Positions 44,194 to 54,864 of a stretch of DNA of 64,000 bases are shown here, piece after piece; position 1 is the first letter of the stretch; each line of letters begins with the position of its first letter. Source of the stretch: Linum tenue (Eukaryota > Streptophyta > Magnoliopsida > Malpighiales > Linaceae); contig CAMGYJ010000006.1 in assembly GCA_946122785.1 (NCBI GenBank), positions 54,704,066 through 54,768,065 on the forward strand. The letters are read 5' to 3'. The notes beneath the pieces were generated by a model. The model had not been told where the DNA came from, did not search any database, and saw nothing but the letters and a program-made list of their open reading frames with translations. Both the position numbers and the translations under genes were made by a program.

Positions 44194-46266
44194 CTAGCTT
44201 TATACCCGCCCGTTGGGCGGCAAATTTTGATTGGTTATTATATTTTTTGTCCTAATATTATAATTTTATTTATGATTCATTATGTTAAACTATTATACAT
44301 TGAATTGTACATCTCACTTACCAAATTTCATATATTGTTCCACATTTTTATATATTCCATTTATTTATGAAAATTTAATTTTATTAAATGAGCTCTCTAT
44401 AGTACTTTCTTTATTGATTTATAATTGTGTATCGAATCCACCATTTAAGATATAAACTAAGAGATTATTAATTTATTAGCACATAAAGTGACAAAGAAGT
44501 TAAAATTTTGAAGGACACAAAAGAAGTTAAAATTTGCAAATATATTTCAATTAATAAAGAAAAAGTGAAGAGCTTTCATTTTCTCACCCTTCTCGTACGT
44601 TGGTATACGATAATAGAGAATATCGCGATCTAGATCCCACAAATATCGTGCAGTTTCAGTTACTCGTGTAATTTTGGAAGAATGAGATAGATTACTGCCA
44701 AAAGGATCATGTTTTTCTACCTAATAACAACATAGATGAATAGTAAAAGTTGTATACTTCAATAAAACTTAAGTCATTACATCTTGCAGAGTCCCCATTG
44801 TGAATCGGATTGATGCATCAATCCAAATAGTAGTTGTTATGAAAACAATCAGGCCAAAATCAAGCTTTAGTTAGGGATTTAATTAGGCAAAATTCACGCT
44901 AAGGAAACAAACCAATGTCATTACAAACATCTAGAAATTGGGGAAAACATCGACATTTACTATCATTTTATTTCTTCTTCGCGCCCTTTATAAAACCCCA
45001 AATATGTTCCCTCCTACTTATAACCCCCTGCTACATATTATTTACTTGATTAGATCATCGTCATATAGCTAGCTAGTAGCATGTCACTCATGAACATAAT
45101 AAACATAATGAACAACACTCACAACTCTGCTTTCCATTTTAACATCCAAGGAATCGAGTTGCAATAGGCCTTCAAGGAAAACGATCAATTATTCAACCAA
45201 AGGAGAGATGCTCCAAGTCCAAGCAACAAACCCTTTAAATTATATGTTACATGTTTACATCAAAGTATATAGGATAACAGAGAACCATAAAACAACTACC
45301 AGAATAACGAAGAAGAAATACAACCATTGAATCAAAAATGGAAATTTACTATCCAGTCGCCGTAATTTGGAAGAAATTAAGAAAAGAATGGGAAGAAGAC
45401 TATAACTCGGCCAGTCAACCGCTAGCAGTCAGATATCTCTGAGGAAGAAAGATCAATTGCCCGCTGCGGATCAAAAGGGAAGAGGGAGAAATGATAGGCT
45501 GGACTTTCCTTCGGCAATAGGCAAAATATGTTAGAGTTTTTCAATTCTTTTCCAACAAATTATTGCATCATGTAACTCCCGCCTCCTATTCTCCTACAAA
45601 GAGGAAAAAAACTCAATATGCCTTACCATTTCCTTTCGTATATCTATATATAAAAAAGTAGAGAATACAAATTATAGAAACTCAAAATTTAAGAAAATAA
45701 GAAGAGAGCTTTATTTGTTTTTGTGGGGCTTGATCTAGTTTCTTTATTATCAATGTTGTATTTTATTTTCAATGTTGTATGGAAAAAGGAATAGGAACAA
45801 ATCAAAATGTTGCATTCATTTTTATTAACTTAATTTACTTTTTATTGATAACGATGACAATTTAAAGAGTAAGTAAAAAAGCACACCAATTAGACCTTGT
45901 CCAGGGTGGAAGGGTGAGAGCTAGCTATGTACTGATGTGGCACTAAATTACTTGATAAGATTTAATCATATACTTTTCATTTAAACAAATTCGATATAGT
46001 CACTATCAATTTCCATCTTTATATTTTTTTTTAATTGACAAAAATATTATACTTTTATGTGTTTGTTTACATTATCATAAAAATGTAATTTATTATTAAT
46101 TTTTAGTAAAAATGAGTAGAAATATTAAAAGAAGAGAGAGATAGCTCCATAAATAGATTAATAATGAATTTTTTGTTTTCAAAAAAGTTGTCCACCTTGG
46201 CATCTTGTGAATTCTCCAAGTGCTTATGTGGCAAGAAGTTACTTTTGAATTGCCATAATATATAGT

Positions 46267-46271
<5 letters not shown>
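44194..46271 (-). mobile_element. Non-autonomous Helitron, both termini visible
   Basis: On the minus strand the 5' end is TCTATACTATATATTATGGC (46271 downwards), preceded by A. The 3' end is a perfect 6-bp-stem hairpin (44206-44220, CCGCCC GTT GGGCGG) followed 8 nt later by CTAG (44194-44197) and T. TC...CTAG inserted between A and T is diagnostic of Helitrons. The 2078-bp AT-rich interior has no Rep/helicase and no gene fragment I recognise. Confidence 0.75.
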
Positions 46272-46301
<30 letters not shown>

Positions 46302-46321
46302 TAGATATAGATATAGATAGA
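46265..46321. repeat. (TAGA)n microsatellite
   Basis: TAGA/ATAGAT repeats abut the Helitron 5' end, so the insertion was into or beside the microsatellite, or the array expanded from the terminus. Confidence 0.9.
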
Positions 46322-46350
46322 TGAAAAAGAAACTAGAGCAGTGATCGGCC

Positions 46351-47210
46351 AATTTATTATCTAAATGGCTAAACATCGTCCTGATTTTACTGATATCGCC
46401 CTAATTTAAATGTGAAAATTACTTAATTGCCCCAGGAAAAAAATCACAATCCACGCTCACATCGGTGAGAAGACATCCAATCTATCGCCGCCGTCCACCG
46501 TTGCCACCACCAATCTTGCCGCCTCCGTCCTGCTGTCTTCGTTCTCCTCCAATAGCACACCCCGCTTTCTTCATCGTTCTCACCATCGCGGCGGAACTTT
46601 TCCTCCATCATGCCGTCCACCTTCTCCGACATCCTCTCTCGTTTCGGAAATGACGAAATATTATTAAGCATCCAATTTCTCCATTCACAGTCCCTTAAAT
46701 TGTCAAAATGAACATATTAATTTTGATTAGGTGAGGTCGTGAGGGTAAGAAAGAAAATTGAATAGTGGGTTGGTGGATGATTATATTACTTAATACCATT
46801 GTCTGCTTTTACCTTGTATTGCATTATTCTTCCTCAAAACTTTGTGGTGTCTTAGTGTCTCTCCTTCAAAGATTTTGGTCGGCTTGACTTTTAACTTGCC
46901 GCCGACCATGGCATCAACTCCTCTCCCTATGGTGAATGGCGGATTGATAATGATAATATCGAAAATGATGTTATGTTTTCACCTGCCATTGTCAGTAGTG
47001 GGTTGGTGGAGGCGATAGCGCGGCCGGCGAGCAGTGGTGACGATGAGTAGTAGCGCCGGGTAATGTCAACTGGTAATTTTTTTATAGAGTATGTTTGTTA
47101 AAATATAAACTCAACAATAAAAGAAAAGGATAAATATGTATTTTTTGACTGAAAAGTTAGGGCGATTATGATAAGGGTAGGGCAACGTTTAGCAACTCCA
47201 TTATTATTTG
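46351..47210. mobile_element. Possible MULE with degenerate TIRs
   Basis: The segment from 46358 (AATGGCTAAACATCGTCCTG, later TATCGCCCTAATTT) is matched in inverted orientation by 47135-47205 (AATCGCCCTAACTTTTC on the minus strand). CAGTGATCGGC stands outside both ends (46339-46349, 47239-47249). The match is imperfect and the exact termini are uncertain. Confidence 0.4.
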
Positions 47211-47689
47211 AGAGGCTGAGAGATCAGAACCCACAGAACAGTGATCGGCAAAATGAGAAGAAACTACAAGAAATTAAGGTAGCCATAAATTGGTGCTATG
47301 TTCATTAATGGTCCAAGACTCTTTTAGTAGTAAGTCAATTATGACTTGTCTAGGTGTGTGTTTGTGTAATTGGAGTGTGGAATGGAGAAAGGAAACAAAA
47401 GAGGAAAGAAAGAAGAAGAGTCGTAACATGAGAGAGGAAACATGTGAGAATGGCAAGGTTGTCAACCCGCGGGTTGACCCACGGGTCGACCCAATTTGAC
47501 CTTGACCCGGTGAGAAAAACGGTCCGCAAGCACCCGCCGGACCGACCGCTATAAGGTACCGGGTTGGAGGTCAAATTGTGTCATTTTTTTCTTTAGTTTG
47601 CGAAATGTGCCTATTTTCCAATTTTTCTTTTCGTCTAACTCAATCTTTGGAATACTAAGTTGAACATTTGAATATTTATGTTATATAAG

Positions 47690-48178
47690 TGTTTGAGCCA
47701 CGGTACCCGCCGGTATAGCAGGAACCTCCTTTCTCCTGGCGCCTGCCTGCACACACAAAGAGGAGGGCGCTTGGGCCCGTTAATCCTCCGACGCCCAAGT
47801 TAGTTCCCTTAGAGAGAGAAGTGTTCTCAAGTAGTAATTTTGGTGAGAGAATCCAACCTGTGTAAATACTACCAACTACCCCTATTTATACTCACCGAAC
47901 TCGAGGTTGATCTCCTCCACGTCACTGCCCCCATTTAATGCTATGTGTCCTCTTTGTGAGACATCCAATCGCCTTGTCAGGCTCCTGACACGCGACAGGC
48001 GCCCGCAGGCAGTGGACCACCTGACAGCTGGTCCTCTCTTGGCTTTAGTGTTTTGTCCTTTTGGGCCCTTCCTCTTGCTTGGGCCTAGTGGTCTTTGTTG
48101 GAACCATTTTTGGGCCTTGCCCCCCAATTCTACTTTTTGAGAGCCTAGACTATGAACCGTTGGGTAGTACCCCCAACA
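47690..48178 (-). repeat. 3' LTR of the Tat element
   Basis: 489 bp, TGTTTGAGCC...CCCCCAACA on the plus strand. Left boundary is set by the ATAAG duplication and right boundary by the polypurine tract. Confidence 0.95.
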
Positions 48179-48193
48179 ATTGCCCCCCCAGTC
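48179..48193 (-). other. Polypurine tract of the Tat element
   Basis: The minus strand reads ACTGGGGGGGCAAT directly before the 3' LTR. Confidence 0.75.
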
Positions 48194-48858
48194 AGGTGCT
48201 CATGGTTTATCCCTTGAGCGCCTGGCTGCTTCTCTTGTCGCGGCCTTGAATCCTCTTCCTTCATAGACGCCTACTCTCTACTGGTGCCCCCTTGTATTCT
48301 TGTGCTTCTTGTGGTTTGTGGGCGTCCTTGCTGACCACTGCTCGCTTGTGGACGCCCAGCCTTTGGTGATGCTCCCTGTTTTGCGCGCTTCCTCTTTGTG
48401 ATCCCTGGGCGCCTCCTCATGGAGTTCATTGCGATGAATGTCCGTAACCCTTATGCCCCCCTCTCGGGGGGACTTTTGACGTGGTCCCCACGCCTTGCTT
48501 GCGGGGGAAATTGAAATTTCGAATTAAAAGAAAATTCAAAATTGGGGTTTTGGAGATTTCCAAAAAAGGATGGGGTGGGGGAAGCTCAAAAGTCCGCCCA
48601 AGATATTTGGCACGTTTTTTTTTTGTAAAGGTGGGGGAAGCTGGAGAGTCCGCCCGTGGTGCTGACACGTGGCGCGCGGCGCGGGGTTTGGCTGGGATCT
48701 TTCTTCCCTTTAAATACCCCTCCCCCCTCTGGTTTCTGTCACTTTCTTCCATTTGACCTCTCTCTAAGATTTCGCTCTGACCTCTCTCTAGATTCTGCTC
48801 TGCACTCTCTCTTGTCAGACTCTGCTTTCGTCACACTTCTTCTTTACGTCCGTCCAAA
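48194..48858 (+). promoter_or_regulatory. Promoter/leader region of the antisense gene
   Basis: A G-box-type ACACGTGGC (48665-48673) and a TATA-like TTTAAATA (48709-48716) lie about 150-190 bp before the ATG at 48859. A pyrimidine-rich leader (CTCTCTCT-like, 48755-48840) follows. Upstream, a 27-bp segment with GGTGGGGGAAGCT is repeated 56 bp apart (48574, 48630). The order and spacing fit a polymerase II promoter on the plus strand. Confidence 0.6.
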
Positions 48859-51348
48859 ATGTCGTCCTCACAACAAGACAAGGCTTCTGGACAAGGCGCC
48901 CCGGGCGCAGGCGCATCTGGTGCGGGCGCTTCAGGCGCAGGCGCCTCTAGCGCAGGTGGTGATACAAGGCGTCCGGCCCAAGGCGGTAAGGAGCCCTCTT
49001 TCGTTCATTAGTTTTGTTGAGTTTGTTCTAGTTACCTAGGGTAGGGCGTCACTTACCCCGCGTCCCCGTTGCACCTGGATCGTTTGTTGGTTTAGAGGGG
49101 GCGCCTGCTTCGACATCTGCCGGACCATCAAGTTCCTCGGCGCCCGGATTTCTACCCGCGGATGGATCCTACAAGATCACCACATGGGAGAAGTGCTTTC
49201 CCCCGGACCATCTACCAGTGGAGACGACCCATTTGCCCTTCGACGTGGCCGGGCCGAAGCATGGGTCGACGGTCACTCTGGCGCGCGTCCATGAACTCGT
49301 CACCAGTCTGCAACTGCCGCGCGACTGGTGGTATGCGCCCCCTTCCCCTATCTCGCGAGTGGGCGTCTGCGGGCCCAAGTGGATCGGGGTGTACCAGGAG
49401 TATTTCCGATTCGGGCTGCGCTTCCCCCTCGACCATATTATGGAAGGGATTCTGACGACGTGCGGTTGTTCGCTGGGGCGCCTCTCTCCCTCCGTCATTA
49501 CGATAGTAATTCTATTCAAGTTGAGGTGTCGGGAGAACAATGTGGAACCCACCTTTAACTTGTTTAGGTACTTTTTTAAGATGGCGCCTCTCGACAACTG
49601 CTTATCACTTCAGAAGCGGAAGAAGCACCCGTACCACTTCGTGTCCCGATGTCCCAAACTCAACCGTAAATGGTTCAACGGCTTCTTCTTTATGAAGGCG
49701 TATCGGGACTCGTTTTTTGAGAGTGGAGGCGCCTTCTTTAAGCAGTGGGAGTTGGGACATGTTGAGGAATTCAACTCGACAGTGGTACTGTCCCAAGCAG
49801 AGAAATAAGGCGTCCGCTTGATTTGTGAGGAGCGTGTGGACTTGCGTCCTGCGGAAAACCGCCCTCACATTATTCAGGCGTATTATAATGATGGTCTGTA
49901 GGCGCCTAGGTGTTCTATATTCCTTTTGTTGTGTCTTCTTTGTACTTTAACTAACTGTGTTCACCATTGTGCAGGGTCGGATTATTCCAGCATCGCCAAG
50001 CTGATGAAAAGTCGGCTTGCTGCAATGGCGGCGGGTTCACCGCCGCCTGTTCGACAAGAGGCGCCCGAACCGGCCGCCAACCCATCACAGGCGCCCACAG
50101 CTCCCCCGAAGAAGAAGAAGAGGGCGGTGAAGGGAGGCGTCCTACGCGCGAAGACTGCCAGCGTGGCGTCTTCCGCCCCGGAAGAAGGTGAGGGGGCGCC
50201 TAACTCTGATCCAGCGGAGCAAGAAGGCAACTCCGCTGAAGAAGAGGAAGAGGAGCCTCTGCTCCGTCGGGGGAAGATGGCTGGTTCTCCCTTAGCCTCT
50301 GCCAGCAAGAGGGCTGACAAAGGGAAGGGAAAAGTAGGCGCCGCTACTGCTGCCGGCGAGGAGGCGGAGGAGGAGGAGGAGGAGGACGCCCGATATCACC
50401 TCAACGAAGAGGGGCGCTATGTTGGCCCCGACGGGCGCCCTCCCATCTTTCAGCCACGCCGCGCCGATGTTGGGCGCATCAACCTGCCCTGTTCTCCCTT
50501 GGTGGCCGTCGACCGAGGCTGCTCCATGGGTTTGGCGATTGCGGCCGCCAAGTCATGGCAGGTTCCGTCCGAGGTGAACGGGGATCACCTCTTCGCTGAA
50601 TTGGCCCAAGTGGGCGCCAAGGTATATGCTTTTCTACTTGCTTTTTCTTGTGAATGTGGGAACGCTCTGTTACTTGTACAATTTGCGGACTCTTCTTATT
50701 TAAATTATGTAGATCCTCCTCTTTGCCGAGAGAGGCGCCCGACGCCTCAATGAGTCAAAACGAGAGGCGCTCGAGGCCTCCTCTTCTGCTTCCCAGATGA
50801 AGTTAGATCTGGAAAACGCGACTGCACGCCGCGAGCAGTTTGCGAAGGAGTGCGAGGAGGCCTAGATGAATGCGGTCATGGAGGTGTCGCGCCTTCAGGG
50901 CGCCCTCGAGGATGAGCGGAAGAAGTTGGCGGATCTCCAAGCGGAGAAGGATGCGTTGGCGCAGGAGGCTGGCGCCCAAGCCAGCGAAATAGACATCCTC
51001 AAGGAGGAGAAGAAGAGGCTGCAGGACGCCTGCAAGGAGACCAAGAAATCCTTGAAGGAGGCCCAGAAAGAAATTTACGATTTGCGGCGCTCTTTGGACA
51101 ACTTCGAGGAGTTGGAGGTTGGGAAAGGGATGTGCGCCAACGCTATTCTGACCGGCCTCGAGATTTTGAAGGTGAAGTTGCAGAAGGACCACCCCGACCA
51201 CACTTGGGATCTCACTGAGATGGCTGAGTACGTGATCGGAGGATTGGAGACACCTCGCGGAACGAGTGGGGCGCCCGAGCCTTCTGCTCCTACATCACCT
51301 TCTCCGAGGGCGCCTTGTGCCGAAGATGCGAACTCCGGCGCAGAGTAG
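48859..51348 (+). pseudogene. Antisense additional gene of the Tat element (four exons, Transposase_28-like, coiled coil), two in-frame stops
   Basis: Exons 48859-48985, 49096-49893, 49975-50621 and 50713-51348 are separated by GT-AG introns of 110, 81 and 91 nt. All phases agree and the total is 2208 nt (735 codons plus stop). Exon 1 encodes a Gly/Ala-rich start. Exon 2 has a folded region with RDWWYAPP, GVYQEYFRFGLRFPL and FNLFRYFF, resembling the 'putative gypsy type transposon' domain (PF04195). Exon 3 is a Lys/Glu-rich acidic linker. Exon 4 is a long coiled coil (EEKKRLQDACKETKKSLKEA). In-frame stops at 49806-49808 (TAA) and 50863-50865 (TAG) each need one C-to-T change from a Gln codon. 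Antisense ORFs at this position are known in Tat elements; the function is unknown. Exon limits are my inference. Confidence 0.75.
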
Positions 51349-51825
51349 AGAGTGGACGCATTGCTTTTGTTTTCTTTCTGTCTGTTGCACTATTTGTATT
51401 TTTCTTTCTAACTTTATTGTATTTTCTAAATATAAAGACGCTTGCATCGTTCTTATCGTTTACTTGACTTAGACTGTTTTTATGGGGGCGGATGAAATGA
51501 GGCCGCTTTGTGGTTTCGGGCGCAAAGTTGGGCGCATTAATGTTTCGTGTGAGGGAGCAATGTTAGGGCGCTTTTGCAAAAGATTGGCGCGAAACGTGGC
51601 GCTTTAACTAACTCGGCATTGCTAGGCGCGATGTTGGGGCGCTTTTGTGTCATACGAAACGATAAGAACAAACACGAAATCACTATTGGGGCGCTATAGA
51701 ACGGGCGCTTTGGACACAATACGACGCTATTTTTCGGGCGCTTTAGTCACAACACAAACACACCTACATACTTGTCTTGACATAAAACGAACGCTTTCGA
51801 AACCTCATCCCCTTTCTCGTCCTTG
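51349..51825. other. Region between convergent antisense gene and integrase, GGCGC-motif cluster
   Basis: About ten GGCGC motifs, many as GGGCGCTTT, are scattered at irregular spacing between about 51518 and 51745 in otherwise AT-rich DNA. Both transcription units end into this stretch. No coding sequence. Confidence 0.6.
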
Positions 51826-52935
51826 TCAAATCGAGGCGTCTTCTCCAGATATGGCGCCCGCAAAGTAAAGTCGCAGGTTTTGTGCATTCCACGTCCTTTT
51901 CACCACTCGGCCATCAGTATGCTCTAACTTGAATGTACTGGGTCCTACCACCTCCCGGACTCGATATGGGCCTTTCCATTTTGGTGCCAACTTCCCTTCG
52001 CGGGCATCGGGGCGAAAATCACGTTTGAGGACCTGGGCGCCTTCGGTGATCCCATGGGCACGCATCTTTTTGTTGTAATACCGGGCCACTTGCCTCTTCA
52101 TTTTTTCCAGGCGGATCGCCGCTACCTCCCTCACCTCGTCCACCATGTCTAAGTCATTGGACCGTGCTTCGTCATTGTCATTTGGATCGTACTGGGCAAC
52201 GCGGTAACTCGGGGTGTTGAGTTCCACCGGAATGACTGCATCGCTCCCGTAGGTGAGGGCGAAGGGTGTTTCTCCTGTGGCAGTTTTGTAGGTCGTACGA
52301 TGCGCCCACAGCACGCTTGGCAGTTCCTCCACCCATCTCCCCTTGGTGCCCGTCAGTCGTGTGTGTAAGCCATGAAGAATGCTTTTGTTGGCTGCCTCCG
52401 CTTGACCATTTTCTTGTGGGTAGGCCACCGAAGAGAAACGCAACACGACCTCATTGTCATCACAAAACTCTACGAACTTTTTGCAGTCAAAATGTTTTCC
52501 ATGATCCGTGACGATGGATTCAGGCAAGCCAAACCGAGTGAATATGTTCTTTCTGGTGAACTTGCGCACCTGGGGCTCTGTGACTGTGGCCAAGGGCTCC
52601 GCCTCTATCCATTTGGAGAAGTAGTCGACCGCCACTATCAAGTACTTCATCTGACCGGGCGCCTTGGGAAAAGGGCCCAAAAGGTCCATGCCCCACTGGG
52701 CGAATGGCCAGGCCCCTACATTGCCTTGCATGGGCGCTGCCGGAATGTGGATGTCATTTGCATGGATTTGGCACTGGTGACAGGCGCCCACGTGTGCCCT
52801 TGCATCTCGTCTCATTTTCGGCCAGTAAAACCCCTGTCGCAGCAATGTTTTTTCCAGACTTCGGGCACCCGCGTGCATACCACAGGTCCCACCATGTACC
52901 TCCTCGATTGCCGCCTGCTTTCCTCCTCGTTTAGG
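51826..52935 (-). pseudogene. Tat integrase
   Basis: Inserts element DNA into the genome. The zinc-binding HHCC set is His34, His41, Cys72, Cys75 of the open frame (which runs from 52995). The catalytic triad is Asp104 (GMDLLGPFP), Asp164 (VTDHGKHF) and Glu200 (GQAEAANK). The C-terminal GPYRVREVVGPSTFKLEHTDG is the usual Ty3 GPY/F module. The domain itself looks intact, but its frame is offset from the upstream RNase H frame by an indel near 52930, so it cannot be made from a continuous polyprotein. Confidence 0.92.
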
Positions 52936-53669
52936 CACCTTAAATAATTCCCTGTATGGGATCGTTTGTACAGTTGTCCCTCGATTATGGAGCATCTGGC
53001 CGCCTTGCGGCGGAGGCGCCAGGCTTCCTTCTGATCGTCAGGCACCACGCCTTGGGTTAGGAACAGAACGATGGGTGCCATCCATCCGGAATCGGCTTCC
53101 CCGCTGGATAAGGTACCGACCAGGTGTTCACGGGGTGCCTCAGAGGTGACTATGACCTTTCGTTCCTCCTCGAAGTCTACTGCCGTCGCTAGCTTGGATA
53201 AAACGTCAGCATGGGCATTCTCTTCACGTGGGATGTGTATGAAGGAGATTTCTCCGAACCACGCCCCCAGCTCTCGCACTCTTTGCACGTACCCCTCCAG
53301 TGCTTCCTCCTTAACCTCAAAGACACCATTAAGTTGATTGACCACAAGGGCCGAATCGGATCTGATCTGGACCTTGTGGGCGCCTAATTCCTTGACCATG
53401 CTCATGCCGGCGATAACCGCTTCATACTCGGCGGCATTGTTTGTTTTCAGCTTTGCGAATCGCAACGCAACTTCGTGCATCGCACCGCCTGGACTTATCA
53501 TCACGATACCTGCTCCTGCGCCCGTACGACTGGCAGCCTCATTCACCTGTACTTGCCAACAGTCATTCGTGCCCTTCTCCGATTCTGCTACTCCTTCAGC
53601 AATGAAATCGGCCAAGACTTGTGCTTTTATCGCCGGTCGGGGCGCATATCTGATGTCAAACTCACTCAA
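52936..53669 (-). pseudogene. Second (archaeal-type) RNase H of the Tat element
   Basis: Starts SEFDIRYAPRPAIKAQVLAD, the usual lead-in to the additional RNase H of Tat elements. Acidic residues Glu81 (NNAAEYEA), Asp105 (RSDSALVV) and Asp155 (NAHADVLSKLA) are present. The first catalytic Asp expected in VDGAS is Asn43 (VNEAAS), so the enzyme would probably be inactive. An additional RNase H domain beside the retroviral one is a known Tat marker. The reading frame runs on to 52812 out of frame with the integrase. Confidence 0.88.
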
Positions 53670-54612
53670 CTGAACCGCCCGGCCACATCCATTGATCCCA
53701 AAGTAGATTTCAACGGCAGATTGGTGAGTACCACAATGGTGTGCGCCTGAAAGTATGGCCTTAGCTTGGTCGCCGCCATCACAACTGCCAACGCAGCCTT
53801 CTCAATGGGCGCATATCGCCTTTCATGAGCAACCATGGTGCGACTGACATAGTACACTGGCCTTTCCTCTCCAGAGTGGGCTTCCCTTGAGACAAGTACT
53901 GCGCTTACCGAAACTTCCGACACAGCGATATAAAGATACAATGTCTCTCCCATCTTGGGCGCCGTCATCACTATTGGGGCGGCCAGGAGTTGCTTCAGCT
54001 CTTCAAACGCTGCATCACACTCTGCGGTCCATTGAAAACGTGCTGCCTTTTTGAGCGTTCGGAAGAAAGGGGCGGCCTTGTCCGCAGATCGGGGAATGAA
54101 GCGTCCCAGGGCCGCTAACCTTCCTCCCAATCCTTTCACCTCCTTGGGCACCTTTGGCGGGGCCAGTTGGAGGACGGCGTCCACCTGTTTCGGGTAGGCC
54201 TCGATGCCCCGCTTGGTGATCATGAATCCCAGGAACTTGCCCGCTTCGGCGCCAAATACGCACTTTAACGGATTGAGGCGGAGTCTGTGCGGCCGCATAG
54301 CTTGGAACGTCTCCCGCAAGTCCTCCAGGTGGTCTTCGTGCCTCCGACTTTTGACTATCAAGTCGTCCACGTAGGCTTCCACGTTTCGGCCAATTTGCTT
54401 ACGCAAGACATTGTTGACCATCCTCTGATATGTGGCGCCTGCATTTTTTAGCCCAAATGCCATGACCCGATAGCAAAAGTTTCCGAAGGGCGTCATGAAG
54501 GCTTTCTTAGGCCGGTCTTCTTCCGCCATCGGGATCTGGTCGTACCCCGAGAACATGTCCACAAAGCTCAGCATCTCATGATACGCCGTGGAATCCACCA
54601 GCTGGTCTATTG
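53666..54612 (-). pseudogene. Tat reverse transcriptase (palm) and retroviral-type RNase H
   Basis: The open frame runs from 54721, but the protein is credible from about codon 36. Contains FVDMFSGYDQIPM, FGLKNAGATYQRMVNNV and the active-site YVDD (residues 117-120). A connection and degenerate RNase H follow (LYLYIAVSEVSVSAVLVSRE, VYYVSRTM, EKAALAVVMAATKLRPYF). The Asp expected near the start of this RNase H is missing, as is common in Tat elements that carry the second copy. Frameshifts separate it from both neighbours. Confidence 0.92.
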
Positions 54613-54864
54613 GGGCATTGGATAGGCGTCTGTCGGACACGCCCTGTTGAGGCTCGTGTAATCTACGCACATTCTCCAATCCCCTGATGGTTTCGGCACG
54701 AAGACCACATTCGACAGCCAAGTAACATAGGAAGTTTCTTTGACCAGGTTGGCGCCCATGAGCTTATCCACCTCGATCCTGAGCGCCGCCTCCTTTTCCG
54801 CCGATAAGTTTCTCCGCTTCTGCTGTACGGGGCGTTTACCTTCTTCGACCGCCAGTCGATGCAC
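54607..54864 (-). pseudogene. Tat reverse transcriptase, N-terminal part
   Basis: HRLAVEEGKRPVQQKRRNLS starts the RT fingers. WLSNVVFVPKPSGDWRMCVD and YTSLNRACPTDAYPMP follow. A one-base shift near 54612 separates it from the palm frame, and another near 54860 from the protease frame. Confidence 0.9.

Noticed and set aside
49162..49558. Alternative frames overlapping exon 2 of the antisense gene
   Set aside because: Only one frame continues through all four exons with consistent phases and carries the Transposase_28-like blocks.
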